From: Auanema rhodensis
Lineage: Eukaryota > Nematoda > Chromadorea > Rhabditida > Rhabditidae
NCBI GenBank assembly: GCA_964057225.1
Contig: CAXKVF010000076.1
Coordinates: 372,001 to 436,000 of the forward strand
Direction of reading: 5' to 3'
DNA: 64,000 nt
The translations under genes were made by a program, and so were the position numbers. Below are positions 1 through 13,500 of the stretch, one piece after another (position 1 is the first letter of the stretch; every line of letters begins with the position of its first letter). The notes under the pieces were generated by a model. The model was not told the origin of the DNA. It searched no databases and saw only the letters and a program-made list of their open reading frames with translations.

Positions 1-176
1 TGTACATTTAATTAGCATAAATTAAAGTTCACGTAAATTTCAAAGTCATGGTTACCATGCACCAATATCAATAAAAATTTGTTTTTAGACTAATATGGAC
101 ATGAGGAATCTAATTTTGAAAACCGCATCTCTTTGTCTTTCACGTGAAGCGAGTTACATACCAAGTGCACATCACG
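1..176 (+). repeat. Reference satellite monomer, internal anatomy
   Basis: One copy is described as the template for the array. TGTACA (1-6) and TAATTA (9-14) are palindromes. TTCACGT lies at 28-34. CATGGTTACCATG (47-59) has 6-bp inverted arms around one base. AATAAA is at 70-75. TTTTGAAAA (114-122) is another odd palindrome. TTCACGTGAA (139-148) is a perfect 10-bp palindrome with a CACGTG core. GTGCAC is at 165-170, and a second CACGTG starts at 173 and runs across the monomer junction. The two CACGTG cores are 32 bp apart. The most variable sites are about 59-62 (GCAC, GAAC, TAAC or GAAG), the T/C around 80 and the G/A in ATGRGGAATC around 103. A 176-bp length is compatible with one nucleosome plus linker, which is inference only. 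Confidence 0.85.
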
Positions 177-3100
177 TGTACATTTAATTAGCATAAATTA
201 AAGTTCACGTAAATTTCAAAGTCATGGTTACCATGCACCAATATCAATAAAAATTCGTTTTTAGACTAATATGGACATGGGGAATCTAATTTTGAAAACC
301 GCATCTCTTTATCTTTCACGTGAAGCGAGTTACATACCAAGTGCACATCACGTGTACATTTAATTAGCATAAATTAAAGTTCACGTAAATTTCAAAGTCG
401 TGGTTACCATACACCAATATCAATAAAAATTCGTTTTTAGACTAATATGGACATGGGGAATCTAACTTTGAAAACCGCATCTCTTTATCTTTCACGTGAA
501 GCGAGTTACATACCAAGTGCACATCACGTGTACATTTAATTAGCATAAATTAAAGTTCACGTAAATTTCAAAGTCATGGTTACCATGCACCAATATCAAT
601 AAAAATTTGTTTTTAGACTAATATGGACATGAGGAATCTAATTTTGAAAACCGCATCTCTTTATCTTTCACGTGAAGCGAGTTACATACCAAGTGCACAT
701 CACGTGTACATTTAATTAGCATAAATTAAAGTTCACGTAAATTTCAAAGTCATGGTTACCATGCACCAATATAAATAAAAATTTGTTTTTAGACTAATAT
801 GGACATGAGCAATCTAATTTTGAGAACCGCATCTCTTTATCTTTCACGTGAAGCGAGTTACATTACAAGTGCACATCACGTGTACATTTAATTAGCATAA
901 ATTAAAGTTCACGTAAATTTCAAAGTCATGGTTACCATGCACCAATATCAATAAAAATTTGTTTTTAGACTAATATGGACATGGGGAATCTAATTTTGAA
1001 AACCGCATCTCTTTATCTTTCACGTGAAGCGAGTTACATACCAAGTGCACATCACGTGTACATTTAATTAGCATAAATTAAAGTTCACGTAAATTTCAAA
1101 GTCATGGTTACCATGAACCAATATCAATAAAAATTTGTTTTTAGACTAATATGGACATGAGGAATCTAATTTTGAAAACCGCATCTCTTTATCTTTCACG
1201 TGAAGCGAGTTACATACCAAGTGCACATCACGTGTACATTTAATTAGCATAAATTAAAGTTCACGTAAATTTCAAAGTCATGGTTACCATGCACCAATAT
1301 CAATAAAAATTTGTTTTTAGACTAATATGGACATGTGGAATCAAATTTTGAAAACCGCATCTCTTTATCTTTCACGTGAAGCGAGTTACATACCAAGTGC
1401 ACATCACGTGTACATTTAATTAGCATAAATTAAAGTTCACGTAAATTTCAAAGTCATGGTTACCATGAACCAATATCAATAAACATTTGTTTTTTGACTA
1501 ATATGGACATGGGGAATCTAATTTTGAAAACCGCATCTCTTTATCTTTCATGTGAAGCGAGTTACATACCAAGTGCACATCACGTGTACATTTAATTAGC
1601 ATAAATTAAAGTTCACGTAAAATTCAAAGTCATGGTTACCATGCACCAATATCAATAAAAATTTGTTTTTAGACTAATATGGACATGAGGAATCTAATTT
1701 TGAAAACCGCATCTCTTTATCTTTCACGTGAAGCGAGTTACATACCAAGTGCACATCACGTGTACATTTAATTAGCATAAATTAAAGTTCACGTAAATTT
1801 CAAAGTCATGGTTACCATGCACCAATATCAATAAAAATTTGTTTTTAGACTAATATGGACATGGGGAATCTAATTTTGAAAACCGCATCTCTTTATCTTT
1901 CACGTGAAGCGAGTTACATACCAAGTGCACATCACGTGTACATTTAATTAGCATAAATTAAAGTTCACGTAAATTTCAAAGTCATGGTTACCATGCACCA
2001 ATATCAATAAAAATTTGTTTTTAGACTAATATGGACATGAGGAATCTAATTTTGAAAACCGCATCTCTTTATCTTTCACGTGAAGCGAGTTACATACCAA
2101 GTGCACATCACGTGTACATTTAATTAGCATAAATTAAAGTTCACGTAAATTTCAAAGTCATAGTTACCATGCACCAATATCAATAAAAATTTGTTTTTAG
2201 ACTAATATGGACATGAGGAATCTAATTTTGAAAACCGCATCTCTTTATCTTTCACGTGAAGCGAGTTACATACCAAGTGCACATCACGTGTACATTTAAT
2301 TAGCATAAATTAAAGTTCACGTAAATTTCAAAGTCATGGTTACCATGCACCAATATCAATAAAAATTTGTTTTTAGACTAATATGGACATGGGGAATCAA
2401 ATTTTGAAAACCGCATCTCTTTATCTTTCACGTGAAGCGAGTTACATACCAAGTGCACATCACGTGTACATTTAATTAGCATAAATTAAAGTTCACGTAA
2501 ATTTCAAAGTCATGGTTACCATGAACCAATATCAATAAACATTTGTTTTTTGACTAATATGGACATGGGGAATCTAATTTTGAAAACCGCATCTCTTTAT
2601 CTTTCATGTGAAGCGAGTTACATACCAAGTGCACATCACGTGTACATTTAATTAGCATAAATTAAAGTTCACGTAAATTTCAAAGTCATGGTTACCATGC
2701 ACCAATATCAATAAAAATTTGTTTTTAGACTAATATGGACATGGGCAATCTAAATTTGAAAACCGCATCTCTTTATCTTTCAAGTGAAGCGAGTTACATA
2801 CCAAGTGCACATCACGTGTACATTTAATTAGCATAAATTAAAGTTCACGTAAATTTCAAAGTCATGGTTACCATGCACCAATATCAATAAAAATTTGTTT
2901 TTAGACTAATATGGACATGGGGAATCTAATTTTGAAAACCGCATCTCTTTATCTTTCACGTGAAGCGAGTTACATACCAAGTGCACATCACGTGTACATT
3001 TAATTAGCATAAATTAAAGTTCACGTAAATTTCAAAGTCATGGTTACCATGAACCAATATCAATAAACATTTGTTTTTTGACTAATATGGACATGGGGAA

Positions 3101-3299
3101 TCTAATTTTGAAAACCGCATCTCTTTATCTTTCATGTGAAGCGAGTTACATACCAAGTGCACATCACGTGTACATTTAATTAGCATAAATTAAAGTTCAC
3201 GTAAATTTCAAAGTCATGGTTACCATTAACCAATATCAATAAAAATTTGTTTTTAGACTAATATGGACATGGGGAATCTAATTTTGAAAACCGCATCTC

Positions 3300-6200
3300 T
3301 TTATCTTTCACGTGAAGCGAGTTACATACCAAGTGCACATCACGTGTACATTTAATTAGCATAAATTAAAGTTCACGTAAATTTCAAAGTCATGGTTACC
3401 ATGCACCAATATCAATAAAAATTTGTTTTTAGACTAATATGGACATGGGGAATCTAATTTTGAAAACCGCATCTCTTTATCTTTCACGTGAAGCGAGTTA
3501 CATACCAAGTGCACATCACGTGTACATTTAATTAGCATAAATTAAAGTTCACGTAAATTTCAAAGTCATGGTTACCATGCACCAATATCAATAAAAATTC
3601 GTTTTTAGACTAATATGGACATGGGGAATCTAACTTTGAAAACCGCATCTCTTTATCTTTCACGTGAAGCGAGTTACATACCAAGTGCACATCACGTGTA
3701 CATTTAATTAGCATAAATTAAAGTTCACGTAAATTTCAAAGTCATGGTTACCATGCACCAATATCAATAAAAATTTGTTTTTAGACTAATATGGACATGA
3801 GGAATCTAATTTTGAAAACCGCATCTCTTTATCTTTCACGTGAAGCGAGTTACATACCAAGTGCACATCACGTGTACATTTAATTAGCATAAATTAAAGT
3901 TCACGTAAATTTCAAAGTCATGGTTACCATGCACCAATATCAATAAAAATTCGTTTTTAGACTAATATGGACATGAGGAATCTAATTTTGAAAACCGCAT
4001 CTCTTTATCTTTCACGTGAAGCGAGTTACATACCAAGTGCACATCACGTGTACATTTAATTAGCATAAATTAAAGTTCACGTAAATTTCAAAGTCATAGT
4101 TACCATGCACCAATATCAATAAAAATTTGTTTTTAGACTAATATGGACATGAGGAATCTAATTTTGAAAACCGCATCTCTTTATCTTTCACGTGAAGCGA
4201 GTTACATACCAAGTGCACATCACGTGTACATTTAATTAGCATAAATTAAAGTTCACGTAAATTTCAAAGTCATGGTTACCATGCACCAATATCAATAAAA
4301 ATTTGTTTTTAGACTAATATGGACATGGGCAATCTAATTTTGAAAACCGCATCTCTTTATCTTTCAAGTGAAGCGAGTTACATACCAAGTGCACATCACG
4401 TGTACATTTAATTAGCATAAATTAAAGTTCACGTAAATTTCAAAGTCATGGTTACCATGCACCAATATCAATAAAAATTTGTTTTTAGACTAATATGGAC
4501 ATGGGGAATCTAATTTTGAAAACCGCATCTCTTTATCTTTCACGTGAAGCGAGTTACATACCAAGTGCACATCACGTGTACATTTAATTAGCATAAATTA
4601 AAGTTCACGTAAATTTCAAAGTCATGGTTACCATGCACCAATATCAATAAAAATTTGTTTTTAGACTAATATGGACATGAGGAATCTAATTTTGAAAACC
4701 GCATCTCTTTATCTTTCACGTGAAGCGAGTTACATACCAAGTGCACATCACGTGTACATTTAATTAGCATAAATTAAAGTTCACGTAAATTTCAAAGTCA
4801 TGGTTACCATGAACCAATATCAATAAAAATTTGTTTTTAGACTAATATGGACATGGGGAATCTAATTTTGAAAACCGCATTTCTTTATCTTTTACGTGAA
4901 GCGAGTTACATACCAAGTGCACATCACGTGTACATTTAATTAGCATAAATTAAAGTTCACGTAAATTTCAAAGTCATGGTTACCATGCACCAATATCAAT
5001 AAAAATTTGTTTTTAGACTAATATGGACATGAGGAATCTAATTTTGAAAACCGCATCTCTTTATCTTCCACGTGAAGCGAGTTACATACCAAGTGCACAT
5101 CACGTGTACATTTAATTAGCATAAATTAAAGTTCACGTAAATTTCAAAGTCATGGTTACCATGAACCAATATCAATAAAAATTTGTTTTTAGACTAATAT
5201 ATACATGGGGAATCTAATTTTGAAAACCGCATCTCTTTATCTTTCACGTGAAGCGAGTTACATACCAAGTGCACATCACGTGTACATTTAATTAGCATAA
5301 ATTAAAGTTCAAGTAAATTTCAAAGTCATGGTTACCATGCACCAATATCAATAAAAATCTGTTTTTAGACTAATATGGACATGGGGAATCTAATTTTGAA
5401 AACCGCATCTCTTTATCTTTCACGTGAAGCGAGTTACATACCAAGTGCACATCACGTGTACATTTAATTAGCATAAATTAAAGTTCACGTAAATTTCAAA
5501 GTCATGGTTACCATGCACCAATATCAATAAAAATTTGTTTTTAGACTAATATGGACATGGGGAATCTAATTTTGAAAACCGCATCTCTTTATCTTTCACG
5601 TGAAGCGAGTTACATATCAAGTGCACATCACGTGTACATTTAATTAGCATGAATTAAAGTTCACGTAAATTTCAAAGTCATGGTTACCATTAACCAATAT
5701 CAATAAAAATTTGTTTTTAGACTAATATGGACATGGGGAATCTAATTTTGAAAACCGCATCTCTTTATCTTTCACGTGAAGCGAGTTACATACCAAGTGC
5801 ACATCACGTGTACATTTAATTAGCATAAATTAAAGTTCACGTAAATTTCAAAGTCATGGTTACCATGAACCAATATCAATAAAAATCTATTTTAAACTAA
5901 TATGGACATGGGGAATCTAATTTTGAAAACCGCATCTCTTTATCTTCCACGTGAAGCGAGTTACATACCAAGTGCACATCACGTGTACATTTAATTAGCA
6001 TAAATTAAAGTTCACGTAAATTTCAAAGTCATGGTTACCATGAACCAATATCAATAAAAATTTGTTTTTAGACTAATATGGACATGAGGAATCTAATTTT
6101 GAAAACCGCATCTCTTTATCTTTCACGTGAAGCGAGTTACATACCAAGTGCACATCACGTGTACATTTAATTAGCATAAATTAAAGTTCACTTAAATTTC

Positions 6201-9200
6201 AAAGTCATGGTTACCATGAACCAATATCAATAAAAATTTGTTTTTAGACTAATATGGACATGGGGAATCTAATTTTGAAAACCGCATCTCTTTATCTTTC
6301 ACGTCAAGCGAGTTACATACCAAGTGCACATCACGTGTACATTTAATTAGCATAAATTAAAGTTCACGTAAATTTCAAAGTCATGGTTACCATGAACCAA
6401 TATCAATAAAAATTTGTTTTTAGACTAATATGGACATGAGGAATCTAATTTTGAAAACCGCATCTCTTTATCTTTCAAGTGAAGCGAGTTACATACCAAG
6501 TGCACATCACGTGTACATTTAATTAGCATAAATTAAAGTTCACTTAAATTTCAAAGTCATGGTTACCATGAACCAATATCAATAAAAATTTGTTTTTAGA
6601 CTAATATGGACATGGGGAATCTAATTTTGAAAACCGCATCTCTTTATCTTTCACGTCAAGCGAGTTACATACCAAGTGCACATCACGTGTACATTTAATT
6701 AGCATAAATTAAAGTTCACGTAAATTTCAAAGTCATGGTTACCATGCACCAATATCAATAAAAATCTGTTTTTAGACTAATATGGACATGGGGAATCTAA
6801 TTTTGAAAACCGCATCTCTTTATCTTTCACGTGAAGCGAGTTACATACCAAGTGCACATCACGTGTACATTTAATTAGCATAAATTAAAGTTCACGTAAA
6901 TTTCAAAGTCATGGTTACCATGAACCAATATCAATAAACATTTGTTTTTAGACTAATATGGACATGAGGAATCTAATTTTGAAAACCGCATCTCTTTATC
7001 TTTCACGTGAAGCGAGTTACATACCAAGTGCACATCACGTGTACATTTAATTAGCATAAATTAAAGTTCACGTAAATTTCAAAGTCATGGTTACCATGCA
7101 CCAATATCAATAAAAATTTGTTTTTAGACTAATATGGACATGGGGAATCTAATTTTGAAAACCGCATCTCTTTATCTTTCACGTGAAGCGAGTTACATAC
7201 CAAGTGCACATCACGTGTACATTTAATTAGCATAAATTAAAGTTCACGTAAATTTCAAAGTCATGGTTACCATGCACCAATATCAATAAAAATTCGTTTT
7301 TAGACTAATATGGAAATGGGGAATCTAACTTTGAAAACCGCATCTCTTTATCTTTCACGTGAAGCGAGTTACATACCAAGTGCACATCACGTGTACATTT
7401 AATTAGCATAAATTAAAGTTCACGTAAATTTCAAAGTCATGGTTACCATGCACCAATATCAATAAAAATTTGTTTTTAGACTAATATGGACATGAGGAAT
7501 CTAATTTTGAAAACCGCATCTCTTTATCTTTCACGTGAAGCGAGTTACATACCAAGTGCACATCACGTGTACATTTAATTAGCATAAATTAAAGTTCACG
7601 TAAATTTCAAAGTCATGGTTACCATGCACCAATATCAATAAAAATTCGTTTTTAGACTAATATGGACATGAGGAATCTAATTTTGAAAACCGCATCTCTT
7701 TATCTTTCACGTGAAGCGAGTTACATACCAAGTGCACATCACGTGTACATTTAATTAGCATAAATTAAAGTTCACGTAAATTTCAAAGTCATAGTTACCA
7801 TGCACCAATATCAATAAAAATTTGTTTTTAGACTAATATGGACATGAGGAATCTAATTTTGAAAACCGCATCTCTTTATCTTTCACGTGAAGCGAGTTAC
7901 ATACCAAGTGCACATCACGTGTACATTTAATTAGCATAAATTAAAGTTCACGTAAATTTCAAAGTCATGGTTACCATGCACCAATATCAATAAAAATTTG
8001 TTTTTAGACTAATATGGACATGGGCAATCTAATTTTGAAAACCGCATCTCTTTATCTTTCAAGTGAAGCGAGTTACATACCAAGTGCACATCACGTGTAC
8101 ATTTAATTAGCATAAATTAAAGTTCACGTAAATTTCAAAGTCATGGTTACCATGCACCAATATCAATAAAAATTTGTTTTTAGACTAATATGGACATGGG
8201 GAATCTAATTTTGAAAACCGCATCTCTTTATCTTTCACGTGAAGCGAGTTACATACCAAGTGCACATCACGTGTACATTTAATTAGCATAAATTAAAGTT
8301 CACGTAAATTTCAAAGTCATGGTTACCATGCACCAATATCAATAAAAATTTGTTTTTAGACTAATATGGACATGAGGAATCTAATTTTGAAAACCGCATC
8401 TCTTTATCTTTCACGTGAAGCGAGTTACATACCAAGTGCACATCACGTGTACATTTAATTAGCATAAATTAAAGTTCACGTAAATTTCAAAGTCATGGTT
8501 ACCATGAACCAATATCAATAAAAATTTGTTTTTAGACTAATATGGACATGGGGAATCTAATTTTGAAAACCGCATTTCTTTATCTTTTACGTGAAGCGAG
8601 TTACATACCAAGTGCACATCACGTGTACATTTAATTAGCATAAATTAAAGTTCACGTAAATTTCAAAGTCATGGTTACCATGCACCAATATCAATAAAAA
8701 TTTGTTTTTAGACTAATATGGACATGAGGAATCTAATTTTGAAAACCGCATCTCTTTATCTTCCACGTGAAGCGAGTTACATACCAAGTGCACATCACGT
8801 GTACATTTAATTAGCATAAATTAAAGTTCACGTAAATTTCAAAGTCATGGTTACCATGAACCAATATCAATAAAAATTTGTTTTTAGACTAATATATACA
8901 TGGGGAATCTAATTTTGAAAACCGCATCTCTTTATCTTTCACGTGAAGCGAGTTACATACCAAGTGCACATCACGTGTACATTTAATTAGCATAAATTAA
9001 AGTTCAAGTAAATTTCAAAGTCATGGTTACCATGCACCAATATCAATAAAAATCTGTTTTTAGACTAATATGGACATGGGGAATCTAATTTTGAAAACCG
9101 CATCTCTTTATCTTTCACGTGAAGCGAGTTACATACCAAGTGCACATCACGTGTACATTTAATTAGCATAAATTAAAGTTCACGTAAATTTCAAAGTCAT

Positions 9201-10550
9201 GGTTACCATGCACCAATATCAATAAAAATTTGTTTTTAGACTAATATGGACATGGGGAATCTAATTTTGAAAACCGCATCTCTTTATCTTTCACGTGAAG
9301 CGAGTTACATATCAAGTGCACATCACGTGTACATTTAATTAGCATGAATTAAAGTTCACGTAAATTTCAAAGTCATGGTTACCATTAACCAATATCAATA
9401 AAAATTTGTTTTTAGACTAATATGGACATGGGGAATCTAATTTTGAAAACCGCATCTCTTTATCTTTCACGTGAAGCGAGTTACATACCAAGTGCACATC
9501 ACGTGTACATTTAATTAGCATAAATTAAAGTTCACGTAAATTTCAAAGTCATGGTTACCATGAACCAATATCAATAAAAATCTATTTTAAACTAATATGG
9601 ACATGGGGAATCTAATTTTGAAAACCGCATCTCTTTATCTTCCACGTGAAGCGAGTTACATACCAAGTGCACATCACGTGTACATTTAATTAGCATAAAT
9701 TAAAGTTCACGTAAATTTCAAAGTCATGGTTACCATGAACCAATATCAATAAAAATTTGTTTTTAGACTAATATGGACATGAGGAATCTAATTTTGAAAA
9801 CCGCATCTCTTTATCTTTCACGTGAAGCGAGTTACATACCAAGTGCACATCACGTGTACATTTAATTAGCATAAATTAAAGTTCACTTAAATTTCAAAGT
9901 CATGGTTACCATGAACCAATATCAATAAAAATTTGTTTTTAGACTAATATGGACATGGGGAATCTAATTTTGAAAACCGCATCTCTTTATCTTTCACGTC
10001 AAGCGAGTTACATACCAAGTGCACATCACGTGTACATTTAATTAGCATAAATTAAAGTTCACGTAAATTTCAAAGTCATGGTTACCATGAACCAATATCA
10101 ATAAAAATTTGTTTTTAGACTAATATGGACATGAGGAATCTAATTTTGAAAACCGCATCTCTTTATCTTTCAAGTGAAGCGAGTTACATACCAAGTGCAC
10201 ATCACGTGTACATTTAATTAGCATAAATTAAAGTTCACTTAAATTTCAAAGTCATGGTTACCATGAACCAATATCAATAAAAATTTGTTTTTAGACTAAT
10301 ATGGACATGGGGAATCTAATTTTGAAAACCGCATCTCTTTATCTTTCACGTCAAGCGAGTTACATACCAAGTGCACATCACGTGTACATTTAATTAGCAT
10401 AAATTAAAGTTCACGTAAATTTCAAAGTCATGGTTACCATGCACCAATATCAATAAAAATCTGTTTTTAGACTAATATGGACATGGGGAATCTAATTTTG
10501 AAAACCGCATCTCTTTATCTTTCACGTGAAGCGAGTTACATACCAAGTGC
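3300..10550 (+). repeat. Higher-order duplication, 21-monomer period
   Basis: Rare variants recur 3,695 bp apart, which is 21 x 176 minus the one-base loss lying between them. Pairs are TAACTTTG at 3631 and 7326, GGGCAATC at 4327 and 8022, the ATATATACATG variant with ATACAT at 5201 and 8896, and the short AAAAATCTATTTTAAAC variant at 5881 and 9576. The match starts near 3.3 kb (7.0 kb in the second copy) and fades after about 6.85 kb (10.55 kb), so about 19 to 20 monomers are shared. This is a tandem segmental duplication within the satellite. Confidence 0.85.
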
Positions 10551-10572
10551 ACATCACGTGTACATTTAATTA

Positions 10573-13500
10573 GCTTAAATTAAAGTTCACGTAAATTTCA
10601 AAGTCATGGTTACCATGCACCAATATCAATAAAAATTTGTTTTTAGACTAATATGGACATGGGGAATCTAATTTTGAAAACCGCATCTCTTTATCTTTCA
10701 CGTGAAGCGAGTTACATATCAAATGCACATCACGTGTACATTTAATTAGCATAAATTAAAGTTCACGTAAATTTCAAAGTCATGGTTACCATTAACCAAT
10801 ATCAATAAAAATTTGTTTTTAGACTAATATGGACATGGGGAATCTAATTTTGAAAACCGCATCTCTTTATCTTTCACGTGAAGCGAGTTACATACCAAGT
10901 GCACATCACGTGTACATTTAATTAGCATAAATTAAAGTTCACGTAAATTTCAAAGTCATGGTTACCATGAACCAATATCAATAAAAATTTGTTTTTAGAC
11001 TAATATGGACATGTAGAATCTAATTTTGAAAACCGCATCTCTTTATCTTTCACGTGAAGCGAGTTACATACCAAGTGCACATCACGTGTACATTTAATTA
11101 GCATAAATTAAAGTTCACGTAAATTTCAAAGTCATGGTTACCATGCACCAATATCAATAAAAATTTGTTTTTAGACTAATATGGACATGGGGAATCTAAT
11201 TTTGAAAACCGCATCTCTTTATCTTTCACGTGAAGCGAGTTACATATCAAATGCACATCACGTGTACATTTAATTAGCATAAATTAAAGTTCACGTAAAT
11301 TTCAAAGTCATGGTTACCATTAACCAATATCAATAAAAATTTGTTTTTAGACTAATATGGACATGGGGAATCTAATTTTGAAAACCGCATCTCTTTATCT
11401 TTCACGTGAAGCGAGTTACATACCAAGTGCACATCACGTGTACATTTAATTAGCATAAATTAAAGTTCACGTAAATTTCAAAGTCATGGTTACCATGAAC
11501 CAATATCAATAAAAATTTGTTTTTAGACTAATATGTACATGGGGAATCTAATTTTGAAAACCGCATCTCTTTATCTTTCACGTGAAGCGAGTTACATATC
11601 AAATGCACATCACGTGTACATTTAATTAGCATAAATTAAAGTTCAAGTAAATTTCAAAGTCATGGTTACCATGCACCAATATCAATAAAAATTTGTTTTT
11701 AGACTAATATGGACATGAGGAATCTAATTTTGAAAACCGCATCTCTTTATCTTCCACGTGAAGCGAGTTACATACCAAGTGCACATCACGTGTACATTTA
11801 ATTAGCATAAATTAAAGTTCACGTAAATTTCAAAGTCATGGTTACCATGAACCAATATCAATAAAAATTTGTTTTTAGACTAATATATACATGGGGAATC
11901 TAATTTTGAAAACCGCATCTCTTTATCTTTCACGTGAAGCGAGTTACATACCAAGTGCACATCACGTGTACATTTAATTAGCATAAATTAAAGTTCAAGT
12001 AAATTTCAAAGTCATGGTTACCATGCACCAATATCAATAAAAATCTGTTTTTAGACTAATATGGACATGGGGAATCTAATTTTGAAAACCGCATCTCTTT
12101 ATCTTTCACGTGAAGCGAGTTACATACCAAGTGCACATCACGTGTACATTTAATTAGCATAAATTAAAGTTCACGTAAATTTCAAAGTCATGGTTACCAT
12201 GCACCAATATCAATAAAAATTTGTTTTTAGACTAATATGGACATGGGGAATCTAATTTTGAAAACCGCATCTCTTTATCTTTCACGTGAAGCGAGTTACA
12301 TATCAAGTGCACATCACGTGTACATTTAATTAGCATGAATTAAAGTTCACGTAAATTTCAAAGTCATGGTTACCATTAACCAATATCAATAAAAATTTGT
12401 TTTTAGACTAATATGGACATGGGGAATCTAATTTTGAAAACCGCATCTCTTTATCTTTCACGTGAAGCGAGTTACATACCAAGTGCACATCACGTGTACA
12501 TTTAATTAGCATAAATTAAAGTTCACGTAAATTTCAAAGTCATGGTTACCATGAACCAATATCAATAAAAATCTATTTTAAACTAATATGGACATGGGGA
12601 ATCTAATTTTGAAAACCGCATCTCTTTATCTTCCACGTGAAGCGAGTTACATACCAAGTGCACATCACGTGTACATTTAATTAGCATAAATTAAAGTTCA
12701 CGTAAATTTCAAAGTCATGGTTACCATGAACCAATATCAATAAAAATTTGTTTTTAGACTAATATGGACATGAGGAATCTAATTTTGAAAACCGCATCTC
12801 TTTATCTTTCACGTGAAGCGAGTTACATACCAAGTGCACATCACGTGTACATTTAATTAGCATAAATTAAAGTTCACGTAAATTTCAAAGTCATGGTTAC
12901 CATGAACCAATATCAATAAAAATTTGTTTTTAGACTAATATGGACATGAGGAATCTAATTTTGAAAACCGCATCTCTTTATCTTTCAAGTGAAGCGAGTT
13001 ACATACCAAGTGCACATCACGTGTACATTTAATTAGCATAAATTAAAGTTCACTTAAATTTCAAAGTCATGGTTACCATGAACCAATATCAATAAAAATT
13101 TGTTTTTAGACTAATATGGACATGGGGAATCTAATTTTGAAAACCGCATCTCTTTATCTTTCACGTCAAGCGAGTTACATACCAAGTGCACATCACGTGT
13201 ACATTTAATTAGCATAAATTAAAGTTCACGTAAATTTCAAAGTCATGGTTACCATGCACCAATATCAATAAAAATCTGTTTTTAGACTAATATGGACATG
13301 GGGAATCTAATTTTGAAAACCGCATCTCTTTATCTTTCACGTGAAGCGAGTTACATACCAAGTGCACATCACGTGTACATTTAATTAGCTTAAATTAAAG
13401 TTCACGTAAATTTCAAAGTCATGGTTACCATGCACCAATATCAATAAAAATTTGTTTTTAGACTAATATGGACATGGGGAATCTAATTTTGAAAACCGCA

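Noticed and set aside
1-176. CENP-B box in the monomer
   Set aside because: No match to the TTCG-spaced-CGGG pattern; CGGG is absent from the monomer.
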